Of a stretch of 64,000 nt of DNA, positions 1 to 8,485 are shown in pieces. Position 1 is the first letter of the stretch, and every line of letters begins with the position of its first letter. Made by a program: the position numbers and the translations under genes. The stretch comes from Babesia bovis T2Bo (taxonomy: Eukaryota > Apicomplexa > Aconoidasida > Piroplasmida > Babesiidae), in NCBI RefSeq assembly GCF_000165395.2, contig NC_010575.1:2031001-2095000 (forward strand), in the 5' to 3' direction. Under the pieces are notes generated by a model. That model was given only the letters and a program-made list of their open reading frames with translations. It searched no databases and was not told the origin of the DNA.

Positions 1-1
1 C

Positions 2-163
2 ACAATGGGAGTTGATAAGGTGTTTGATCTCACGAAGCGCATGTTGCCATGCAAGCCGATACTGTTCGACTTAGCTCACATCCACAACAACCCTCCTACC
101 ATTGGTTCGAAATCTGGAATTATTGGCGGTGTGAAAAACATCATTCGATCCTTCTGGAAGTGA
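2..163 (+). CDS. SRP68: SRP68 C-terminal end (partial)
   Basis: Only the last 53 codons of a gene entering from the left are present, ending at TGA 161-163. SRP68 is the large scaffold subunit of the signal recognition particle, which binds SRP RNA together with SRP72 and targets nascent secretory proteins to the ER. The visible tail has the pattern PCKPILFDLA, then an HNNPP segment, then KSGIIGGVKNIIRSFWK. This matches the way animal SRP68 ends (a PCKP.FFDLA motif, then a short KSGLTGY..GIFG-like helix). The rest of the protein lies outside the window, so the call rests on this short conserved tail alone. Confidence 0.6.
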   Translation, partial: TMGVDKVFDLTKRMLPCKPILFDLAHIHNNPPTIGSKSGIIGGVKNIIRSFWK

Positions 164-407
164 ATTCATCGCTAATGTTTTTTGCTATGTAATGATATTG
201 GTATAATAACTAGTTATGTACAACACCGCATTACTGTATAGTATTTAGTCAGTGCAATGTATTAAGAAGGCTTTTTAGTATGACTGATAAGTAACACGGT
301 CTCCTGGATCTATATTCATACAGTACTCGTCCCATTTTTTACAATATCGTAATATAACACTCTACCGAGTAACGCCCTCTCTAAAACATTATAAAATGGG
401 TTATAAA
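164..407. other. Short convergent intergenic spacer
   Basis: This 244-bp AT-rich spacer lies between the stop codons of SRP68 (+) and NAC alpha (-), so it should hold both 3' ends. No ORF, repeat or RNA gene was recognised. Confidence 0.7.
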
Positions 408-1031
408 TCAAGTTGAGAGATCTAGGATAGTTTCTACTATATCTCCCTTATTCTTAATCAAAGCAACCTTCGCCTGTTCTCTAGTACATCCAACCTGGGA
501 TACAACCAGGTCAATATCACTGGAGTTAACACCATCACTGTCGCTAAGACCACACACGTGCTCAACATCGTCATCCACCTTCATATTATCATCGGGGGAG
601 TCAGAAGGACGCTCGCCAGAGTCACTGATTCCACCTTTAGCGGCATCCGCTGCCTGTAGAGCAGCAGAGAGTTGAGATAGTCTCTGAGCAGCCTCCAAAG
701 CAGAATTCTGTCCCATGTCTTCAACCTTAGCTTCACCGAAGATGATGTAGGTATCGGAGTTAGGGAGCTTGTACACATCAGGCTTGTTAACAACAAAGAA
801 AACCTGCTTGGACTTCTTGATGCATACTTTTGTTATACCTTCCACGGGTTTAAGGCCAAGTTTACCTAGCAACTTGCGAGATTTCCTCTCGTTTTTGTTC
901 TGTCTTCCTTTCGACGAACTTCCATCGGCCCCCTTGGATTCCTCGATGTCTGAGTCACCTTCACTGGAGACTTCGTCTTCGCTATCGTCTACCTGGTCGG
1001 CCAACAAAGAGTCAACACGGTCCTTTGCCAT
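408..1031 (-). CDS. NACA: Nascent polypeptide-associated complex alpha subunit
   Basis: A 207-residue protein. The alpha subunit pairs with the beta subunit (BTF3) as a ribosome-associated chaperone that shields nascent chains in the cytosol. The N-terminal third is acidic and Ser-rich. The NAC domain follows (residues about 60-120) with the family pattern [20 protein letters not shown] and a [12 protein letters not shown] segment. A C-terminal UBA-like domain ([16 protein letters not shown] then [10 protein letters not shown]) closes the protein, as in all NAC alpha subunits. The ATG at 1031 is used; the frame stays open for seven more codons but only from a TTG. It is a single exon, slightly shorter than the human form. 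Confidence 0.95.
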   Translation of the reverse strand: MAKDRVDSLLADQVDDSEDEVSSEGDSDIEESKGADGSSSKGRQNKNERKSRKLLGKLGLKPVEGITKVCIKKSKQVFFVVNKPDVYKLPNSDTYIIFGEAKVEDMGQNSALEAAQRLSQLSAALQAADAAKGGISDSGERPSDSPDDNMKVDDDVEHVCGLSDSDGVNSSDIDLVVSQVGCTREQAKVALIKNKGDIVETILDLST

Positions 1032-1377
1032 TGTTATATTAGCAGATTTCAATTAGGAACTAATGTAGCAATTACGTCTATAGTAATTGATTCCCACATC
1101 AAATGGGGTACCAGTGCCATACAAATACCCCGTCTACAATACTGGACACATTTATGTTTAATTATTTATACGTCTTATTCCGTATTTATCATATATCAGT
1201 ACATTGATTGGACGCTAATCCATTATGATGTGTTGACCACTGTCTAACCCTATTCAAAGCTGCATCCCGTCGTTACACATATAACCTATTGATTAAAATA
1301 TTGATTACAATATTGATTCATTAATACACAATTATTGCGCATCCGCGATTACAGTTAGTCAGCTCAATTTTGGATGG
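1032..1377. other. Intergenic spacer
   Basis: This 346-bp AT-rich spacer separates two minus-strand genes. It should hold the NAC alpha promoter and the 3' end of the upstream coiled-coil gene. No recognisable element was found. Confidence 0.6.
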
Positions 1378-2046
1378 TCAATCCATCATGTGTTGTTGCG
1401 ATTTAGCTTGAGACTTAGCGTTACATCTGTATACACCAGATATTAGCAGTTTACGATCACATGGTAACATTTCTATCTCTTCCTCAGCCATTTCTTCAGC
1501 GTTCCTCTTCTGAATCGCTATGAGTTTTTTACTCAGTTCTTGCTCCCTTCTTTGTAGTTCTTCAGTTGATTGTTTCCATATTCTATTTAAGAATTGTTCT
1601 TTACGCTTTTCACGTATAATATTCCTTCTTGCGATATATGCCTCTTCATCTTCGAGTGTACTGGAAGGGTCTGTCGAAAATTGTATACCGTTATATGGTG
1701 ACTTCTGTACCGGTTTACCACGGGTTAACTGCAAAAATGATAGCAATAGGCTTCTTGTTTCATGTAATATAGCAAGCTGTTGGTTAATAGCCGACGCTCT
1801 TATCTCTAATTCATTCATAGACTCGGGTTTAACATAGTTGGCTGTTAATTGCGTCAATCTGCAGAACAGTTGCCTTCTTTGTATTCTCTGTTTTATATTA
1901 TCACGTTTGATAGACGTTCTTGTTTCATGAACTATTTTGCGAACTCTTTCTGCCACGAAGGGGTAGAGCGCCGACACTCCCTGAGGCTCAAATTGATACC
2001 TTCGCCCATGATACCTCTTTGGTTTTTGTAAAGATTCCAGTGCCAT
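1378..2046 (-). CDS. Unrecognised basic coiled-coil protein
   Basis: A 222-residue single-exon protein with a proper ATG at 2046. I do not recognise the family. The N-terminus is basic (KPKRYHGRRYQFEPQG). A basic helical stretch with IKRDNIKQRIQRRQL follows, and residues about 140-200 form a long charged helix (AYIARRNIIREKRKEQFLNR then an EELQRREQELSKKL run) likely to be a coiled coil. There is no signal peptide or membrane segment. The Arg-rich start could be a weak organelle presequence or a nucleic-acid-binding patch. It is divergent from the RsmE-like gene, sharing a 401-bp upstream region. Confidence 0.7.
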   Translation of the reverse strand: MALESLQKPKRYHGRRYQFEPQGVSALYPFVAERVRKIVHETRTSIKRDNIKQRIQRRQLFCRLTQLTANYVKPESMNELEIRASAINQQLAILHETRSLLLSFLQLTRGKPVQKSPYNGIQFSTDPSSTLEDEEAYIARRNIIREKRKEQFLNRIWKQSTEELQRREQELSKKLIAIQKRNAEEMAEEEIEMLPCDRKLLISGVYRCNAKSQAKSQQHMMD

Positions 2047-2447
2047 TTTATATGCAACGAATAAAATTAATTTTAGTCTTTATTATATTATGGTGTAATT
2101 AATCTCGAGCTTTATATGATTCCACACAAATAAACAACAGATAAAGTGAAATCAATTCCATGTGTATTTAATGAATGATAGGATCATTTAGTCATAATAT
2201 TTAAATGTGTAATATCTTTAGTGTACTATCGCATTCAGCTGCATGTTAGTTATTGATCTTATACTATACCTACATATTTTGTAAAAGTTCTATCGAGCTC
2301 GTTATGATTATATCGGTTAATTTGTATTTTCGATTGTGATTTGTTAAGTGCCAATAAAGCATAACACATATAACATAGCGTCGGTTTATCTAATGTGACA
2401 AAGTCATGCTTTGTATTAGATTATTTAATGCCCACTAAATCTACAAA
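2047..2447. promoter_or_regulatory. Shared divergent upstream region
   Basis: A 401-bp AT-rich interval between two ATGs facing opposite ways (2046 minus, 2448 plus). By position it must contain both promoters and 5' UTRs. No specific motif could be assigned by eye. Confidence 0.5.
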
Positions 2448-3315
2448 ATGAACCTGTTATTGTTGAAACCAGAGGAGTTGCACCATGATGAGGAGGGTAT
2501 ATATGTAGACGTTACTGATAAGCGCAAAGTATCGCATATAAAATATGTGCTTAAAGCAACAGTTGGCAAGCAGATTAGGTGTGGTATAGTGAGTTCCACG
2601 ATTGATGTTGGTACTATCACATGTTTGTCACCACAAGCTATTACTGTACGACTGTCCGACAAGTTTTTAAGGTATTCCATTAGTTGATATATCTTACGTC
2701 TTTCAGTGATGTACCTCCCGAGCGCCCATTGATTGACCTAGTCGTTGGTATACCTCGCCCTCGTTCCTTGGATAAGCTTCTTCAGGTAGTAGTATAATAT
2801 TGTATTCCAACAGTGTACAGTACAGTGCTAGTATGGGCGTTGGTCGTATTTTGCTTGTATGTTCCTCGAGGGTTGAGTTAGATTACCTGAAGTCGCATCA
2901 GCTAGAAATGCAAAACATAGAGGAGTCCCTGTTGCTTGGCATGGAGCAGGGTGTAACAACATACATGCCCGAAGTTCAGATACACCGCTCTTTAGGCTCC
3001 TTGCAACGTTCATTAGAGAAGGAGCCAATGGCAACACGTCTCATCGCACATCCCGGAACTGAAGATACCCTTGGATCATTGGGTATTACATCGCATCTAT
3101 CCGGTCCAATCCTTGTGGCAATAGGTCCAGAAGGCGGTTGGCTTGACCATGAAGTTGATTTTTACGCCAGTCTTGGATTTCGCAAATTCAACATTGGTGA
3201 GCGTATACTGAGGGCTGAGGTAGCAGCAGTCGCTATCATATCCCAGCTACAGTTACTACTAAACGACAAGGTTCTCCGACAAGGTCGAGACAGAGCAACA
3301 AGGGACCAATTGTAA
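2448..3315 (+). CDS. RsmE-like 16S rRNA m3U methyltransferase
   Basis: Three exons: 2448-2671, 2707-2785 and 2821-3315, split by two introns of exactly 35 nt (GT-AG), giving 265 residues. RsmE methylates a uridine (U1498 in E. coli) in small-subunit rRNA, so in a eukaryote the likely substrate is organellar rRNA. The N-terminal PUA-like part includes HIKYVLKATVGKQIRCG. The SPOUT-class C-terminal half carries the family hallmarks ILVAIGPEGGW, then LGFRKFNIGERILRAEVA, the SAM-binding trefoil knot. Reading frame is continuous only with both introns removed. No clear targeting peptide is seen, so the organelle is not determined. Confidence 0.88.
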
Positions 3316-3401
3316 TATTAGTATGATATTCCATTTATATGGACCTTTTTAGACATATAGATACCGATTGCACCATCCCAACTATTGATACTGAAAACAC
3401 T

Positions 3402-3418
3402 TATATATATATATATAT
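3402..3418. repeat. (TA)n dinucleotide microsatellite
   Basis: An uninterrupted TA run of about 8.5 units in the 137-bp spacer between convergent genes. It is probably length-variable between isolates. Confidence 0.9.
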
Positions 3419-3452
3419 TGCGTTAACACTAATTGAATAATCAGGTGCTAAT

Positions 3453-6400
3453 TCATTCACCCGGAGGGAGGTAGTCTACAGCAGCATCACAGAAGCTTGA
3501 AAGTGCTTTTGCGATAAGCTGTCTTGTAGTGCCCTCTCTTGATGATTCGTATAGTTTGGTTAGCTGTATGGACACCACTCCATAACCCATAAGCTTCAGT
3601 TGGCGTTGCCTCAGTAAGGCTCGAGAGCGTGGCTTACCGTGTGGTATGAAGCAGTCACTGAAGCTGAGCACATCTATAAGATGTCGTTCAAGTGGGAATG
3701 CCACACTGGCTTTGTAAACATTCTGTATCGTATGTACGGTTTTATGTGGTATTTTCATTTGTATCAGGCATTCCGACAGCATGTTGTCGTAATCCAGCTC
3801 TATAGCTCGCTTCTTACGACCGCCCTGTGAGATGGTATAAAGATCGTCCCTTTGGTAATCAAGCCATTCTTGCAGGGTTGTAATTACATCTGGATTGATA
3901 TTCCACTTTGTTAAGTTACTGATAGATTCATGCTCATCCTGGGAATTAGTCGCTACTAGTTCATTTGGATACATTTCATTGTTTCCAGGCATCAAACAGT
4001 GCATCACGTGTAGCGCCACTTGTTGTGCCTGCAGCATGTCTGTAGGTAGCTCATCAAAAGTGGGCACATACTTGTTTAGCATTTGTACAAGAATTTCATC
4101 CTCTCCTAGTACTACACAGGACCACATTAAGGATATCATCGATTCCGGATTGGCGTCATCCATGTCAATGGCAACTTTCAGAACCTTCCTAACCCAAGGA
4201 AGATGCAGGTTAGCTTCTGTCAATGCATAAACCGCCTTGGACAGCGTGGTGGCGTTGGCATCATTTTGATTCATACCAGCCACGGTATCGCACATGGCTA
4301 TTACTGAGTCGTCCATGTAGCCCATCTTAATTAAGTTGTGTACGGTTTCAACCACGTCCAGGTCATGACACGAAGATAGACTTGCCACCACTCCGTGCAT
4401 AGCACGCATGAATTCAGTACTCTTGGAGAGCTCAGCCGAAAGAATAGCCAATTTACGTGGTGGCAAGCCAGCACATGCCTTTATGTATTCTTGGATAACC
4501 TTATTTTTATGGTCACCAGATACGTTATTATTCATTAATCGATTCAAGCATGACGCCATATGTTTCGCCAGGGTCCTTACAGCAGAGTCACCCTTTGACC
4601 CTCCAATGCCCATGGCAGCTAGACACTCGAAGAACAAGGATATATGTTCAATATTGTAGCACCTCCACCTGGACACACGTCGTTCAATTTGGTCCACCAT
4701 GGCTGATGCCAGTTTGTCCAGAGCACTCATGAGGGTAGGGTCAGATTGTTTCTTCAAGGTGGTAGCAACCTGAAGCAGTAGAAGGCAATCTTCAGCGTAC
4801 ATTTTATGAGCACCGGTTGAAACAGTTTCTATTAATTTCTTTAATAGTAAAGGAGGTACCTGTGATGCTTCCATGAGACCCATTAGTATCTCAACTACAT
4901 TTTCAGGAAGCATTAGGTACACCTTACTCTCGATTACCTTGCACAGCTGGCTGTAAAACCGCTCATCGGACACTGCAATGAAGCCTCGAGTGATCTTAGC
5001 TAGTTGTAGTGGCGTGAATTCGTTTAACATCAACTGAGCACGGTTACGCATCTTCTTGAATAACGTTTTGTGCTCCTCTGCCATGTGGGCGAATGCAGCT
5101 ACTGCAGCAGATATATCCCTAGTAGTCATTTCATCTACGTGGTGCAATAATGCCGAAGCAAGATCCTCGAATAGATCGGTATCCTCTATATCCGCGTTGA
5201 GGTATGCCCACGCAATGGTGGATATATCCCTGCATCTGAGGTGGGCTATATGTGACCTAACCAGTGGCGATACCGTACACAGGAATAGTTCATGGTCAGC
5301 CTCGCGTAACTTAGATAACGCCCACGTCAGGTGTACCACATCCCCAATGTTAGTGCCACTAGCCTTGGATTCTATTATAAGCCTTATCTTCCGGAATAAC
5401 GCTTTATCACTGAATCCCAGGGATGCATATGCCCACGCTATACCACACAGCTGCTGCATCGCAAAATCGTCAATTACAGCTAACACCGCAGCACTCAATT
5501 GACTGAATATCACCGGGTTGCGCACATTTAACCTAGCCAACGCCGTGGCCACGCATGTTATATCCAATGGTGTCCTGAAGTGAGTTACCTTTTCCTGGAC
5601 AGTCCCTAGGAGCATATCACGAAGGTCGATGCCAGCAGTGCTCATGGTGGCCAACTTAGATACCGCAAATAAGCTACTGGCAAGCTCACTGGTACCCAGT
5701 TCTTTTACGTGCTTCTGCATTGTAACCAGGAGAGAGTCCATCCACTGCGGGTGGATCCTAAGTTTTACAATAGACCACAGGACATTAGTCACGCCTTGTG
5801 GGTCCAAAGTGGCTATATGAGCCTCAACTGCCGATAGAAGCTGGGCAAAGGTATTGTTGCCAGTTAAGGTATACCTCGAGTAGGATGTAGTATGTCTAGC
5901 AATTCTGTGCAGAGCAGTGGCGGCATTCACTGCATTCAACTTTGTTACTTTATCTTGTATAGCAGCAAGCACTTGTGAAGAGGATTTACACTTCAAGATA
6001 GACTGTTGCAGCACGATGTGACCTGGATCCATATTTAGCCACGTTTCTGGCTCCAGCTTTGTTTCAGCAGCAATAACCGCTGCCGGGGAGGCGGCATCAA
6101 TGACACCAGCTGGTTGCGTTGGCATTATGCTTTCCAGAACACTGCGTTCAGAATCAGTAAGCAGACGACCAATCATAGCTTCTGGCGATACGCTTTCCTT
6201 CAGTCGCAACTCCTTTGTGGATAACGTGTCTGTTTCAAGAGCAGGTTCCATCCCCGTATCTATTGGCACGGCCTCATAGTACGCATCTCCCTTCAGATGC
6301 AAATCGTTTACTAATTGGTCTCCAGGTGCTACATTGGACAACGAATTTAGTGTATTGCTTTTTGGAATGCGATGCGATGGGACAGTCATTGGTTCTAGTT

Positions 6401-6968
6401 TATGCGATTCAGTTACGGTGACATTTTCTGGTGCTGAAGCACTACGTTTTGTGCTAGACCTAAAAGTGTCCAGATCAATTAGTCTAGACTCGTTAGACTC
6501 TATAGAGTCAAGTGATTCAACGCTCTTCTTTGCCTTGGCTATTGACTTTTGTGAATCTATACGTGTTTTATGACGAAAGTGCATATTCCACTTGGATTCA
6601 ATGTCATTCAATTGCTGCCACACCGGCTTGGCTGAATACATATCTTGTTCCTGTACGTTAGTTGCGCTAAATCTACTTTTTGCCTTGTATTGCTTTAATG
6701 TTCCCGATGGCTTTATAGTGGCCTCAAATGATGTCGCTTCGTGGTCCAGGGACTCATCGTTACACTGTTTCACAAAATCATCGTGCGATACTGAAGTGGT
6801 TAAATATCGCCCACGGTTTTTTATGAACATCAAGCGTAGAGGACGTGAGATATACATATCGTTTTGAGCGCCAAGGTGTCCAATTACATAAGGTGTACCA
6901 ATCAATGTTTCTGAAGCCAATACGGCTCTACTCAGCCGAGTTGCACGGCTGTGGTATACAAGCCTCAT
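3453..6968 (-). CDS. RAP-domain protein, probably mitochondrial
   Basis: A 1171-residue single-exon protein. The last about 70 residues form a RAP domain (HGKPRSRALLRQRQLKLMGY followed by a V..I..T/KLYESS segment), an RNA-binding module expanded in apicomplexans. The middle (about residues 330-760) is a run of helical repeats with IAWAYASLGF and ISTIAWAYLNADI type motifs, as in FASTK/octotricopeptide-like proteins that process or stabilise organellar RNA. The chosen ATG at 6968 gives an Arg-rich, Ser/Thr-rich start (MRLVYHSRATRLSRAVLASE) fitting a mitochondrial presequence. The frame is open for 40 codons upstream, but only to a GTG touching the neighbour's stop codon. Confidence 0.9.
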   Translation of the reverse strand: MRLVYHSRATRLSRAVLASETLIGTPYVIGHLGAQNDMYISRPLRLMFIKNRGRYLTTSVSHDDFVKQCNDESLDHEATSFEATIKPSGTLKQYKAKSRFSATNVQEQDMYSAKPVWQQLNDIESKWNMHFRHKTRIDSQKSIAKAKKSVESLDSIESNESRLIDLDTFRSSTKRSASAPENVTVTESHKLEPMTVPSHRIPKSNTLNSLSNVAPGDQLVNDLHLKGDAYYEAVPIDTGMEPALETDTLSTKELRLKESVSPEAMIGRLLTDSERSVLESIMPTQPAGVIDAASPAAVIAAETKLEPETWLNMDPGHIVLQQSILKCKSSSQVLAAIQDKVTKLNAVNAATALHRIARHTTSYSRYTLTGNNTFAQLLSAVEAHIATLDPQGVTNVLWSIVKLRIHPQWMDSLLVTMQKHVKELGTSELASSLFAVSKLATMSTAGIDLRDMLLGTVQEKVTHFRTPLDITCVATALARLNVRNPVIFSQLSAAVLAVIDDFAMQQLCGIAWAYASLGFSDKALFRKIRLIIESKASGTNIGDVVHLTWALSKLREADHELFLCTVSPLVRSHIAHLRCRDISTIAWAYLNADIEDTDLFEDLASALLHHVDEMTTRDISAAVAAFAHMAEEHKTLFKKMRNRAQLMLNEFTPLQLAKITRGFIAVSDERFYSQLCKVIESKVYLMLPENVVEILMGLMEASQVPPLLLKKLIETVSTGAHKMYAEDCLLLLQVATTLKKQSDPTLMSALDKLASAMVDQIERRVSRWRCYNIEHISLFFECLAAMGIGGSKGDSAVRTLAKHMASCLNRLMNNNVSGDHKNKVIQEYIKACAGLPPRKLAILSAELSKSTEFMRAMHGVVASLSSCHDLDVVETVHNLIKMGYMDDSVIAMCDTVAGMNQNDANATTLSKAVYALTEANLHLPWVRKVLKVAIDMDDANPESMISLMWSCVVLGEDEILVQMLNKYVPTFDELPTDMLQAQQVALHVMHCLMPGNNEMYPNELVATNSQDEHESISNLTKWNINPDVITTLQEWLDYQRDDLYTISQGGRKKRAIELDYDNMLSECLIQMKIPHKTVHTIQNVYKASVAFPLERHLIDVLSFSDCFIPHGKPRSRALLRQRQLKLMGYGVVSIQLTKLYESSREGTTRQLIAKALSSFCDAAVDYLPPGE

Positions 6969-7087
6969 GATGTAGAAAAATACTGTAACAACGCATTTAC
7001 GGAAAAGGCTTATTTTAGTCCCATGAAAAAAACTGTAGGTGTTCAAGCCCAAGTAGACCTTAACTAGCAAACCAAAACACAACACCA

Positions 7088-7771
7088 CTACTTCAAAGGT
7101 AAACGGCGCTTTAATTCCTCTATCTTCTGCTCCAGGGTAACATCATAGGGCATCCGCGGGTACGCGGGACCGTACTTTTTACGCATCAGCAACCAACGTG
7201 TGAAATCCTCAATTTCAAAAGCTTCCATGCGCTCTACATCAACTCCCTGTGAGGTAAGGTATTCAAACATATCACGTCTAGGTGGATAATGTGGTACCTC
7301 TCCTCTGACATACAGTGGCCACCAGCCGTGTTTATCGTTTTCTAGTGACTTACAAAACTGCTCAACCGTATCTGCGGTTAAGTTGTTACTGGTTGACACA
7401 GTTGTTTCATCCAGTTCATCTCCAGCATCGGTTTTCACAGAGGAATAATAACGACCGCTTGTACTTAGACACCTTCTATTAAACACAGCGCCAGACAATA
7501 GCGTATCCAGCAATGATATAGGTGTAGCTCGAGTATTTAATGGGCACATATAACTATCCGTTTGTGCGAAGTAACGGCATTGTGTAACACAAGCACTGAT
7601 GCATCTCCCCCTAAGTACCGATGATATATTACGCCTAAATCTAGCTCTACGAGTTACTGTAAAATACATATCATTGATGTGTACGTATATACTGGAATAT
7701 AATGGATTCCTAAAGGGATGCACTATATATAGGAACGATCCTTGACTCCATTCTATAGCTGTAGCAGACAT
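7088..7771 (-). CDS. Unrecognised protein, probable mitochondrial
   Basis: Up to 227 residues from the ATG at 7771. A second in-frame ATG at 7669 would give a 193-residue form starting MYFTVTRRARFRRNISSVLR, a much better mitochondrial presequence, so the true start may be there. The C-terminal 90 residues look folded and conserved (GWWPLYVRGEVPHYPPRRD, then FTRWLLMRKKYGPAYPRMP) and end in a charged helix. I do not recognise the family; a mitochondrial ribosome or respiratory-complex accessory subunit is possible. It lies directly upstream of the RAP-domain gene on the same strand. Confidence 0.7.
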   Translation of the reverse strand: MSATAIEWSQGSFLYIVHPFRNPLYSSIYVHINDMYFTVTRRARFRRNISSVLRGRCISACVTQCRYFAQTDSYMCPLNTRATPISLLDTLLSGAVFNRRCLSTSGRYYSSVKTDAGDELDETTVSTSNNLTADTVEQFCKSLENDKHGWWPLYVRGEVPHYPPRRDMFEYLTSQGVDVERMEAFEIEDFTRWLLMRKKYGPAYPRMPYDVTLEQKIEELKRRLPLK

Positions 7772-7831
7772 AGATAGTAATATGTTTTACGACAGTTAAA
7801 ACCACTGGATGATACATAATGCTTGATATGA

Positions 7832-8400
7832 ATGAAGCGTGCTTTTAACGAAGAGCCTTCCAAAAGGCAACATCCCGAGGGTATGTTACATATACGTACA
7901 TACACATTTATCCAGACACAATCGTTATACCCAAGGCGAAGACACTTTTACCTGAAGAACTCGATCTAGTCTCGTTGCATAGAGATATAAGCCAATATTG
8001 GCGCAATGCATCATCGGTAGAAGATGGTTACGACTTTATTTCATTAGGTCTACCAACGCCGGGACGCCCTGAAGAATCAGAGGCTGTATGTGATGACGAG
8101 GAGGATGACCGTCTGTTCCAGAAGCTATTAGCATCTGTAGAACTGAGTTACATCCCACAGGAACTCATACAAATTGACTATACCCAGCCGCGAGGCCAGG
8201 AGTCGATCAATGACATGCCGGATGGCAAGCAATCAATTCGCCGTATAGAGGAGGTGATGGAACGCGAAGCCAACGAAGTTGACCCCGAGGACACTGAGAT
8301 GCCTACTGTCAGACAGAGTCTGCCGATAGATGACGATGCCATGGATGTTGACTTGGCAGACTACCACTACTCATTCTGTGAAGAAGATGATGGTTATTAA
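7832..8400 (+). CDS. Unrecognised small acidic protein
   Basis: Two exons, 7832-7880 and 7916-8400, with a 35-nt GT-AG intron, giving 177 residues. The first exon encodes MKRAFNEEPSKRQHPE, a basic start resembling a nuclear localisation signal. The rest is strongly acidic (CDDEEDDRLFQKLLASVEL; a tail with DDDAMDVDLADYHYSFCEED). No domain is recognised, and there is no membrane segment or signal peptide. It could be a small nuclear or splicing-associated protein, but that is only a guess from composition. Its ATG is 60 bp from the ATG of the divergent gene on the left if that gene uses its longest form. Confidence 0.75.
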
Positions 8401-8485
8401 TAGCTGACAAGCACTTGGCAAAGCACAGTGCATCCACTAGGGAGAATATACTAATTTCTAAGTAATATCGCAATAAATTATAACT

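Noticed and set aside
6969..7088. 40-residue N-terminal extension of the RAP protein
   Set aside because: It begins at a GTG overlapping the neighbour's stop codon. The ATG at 6968 gives a good presequence.
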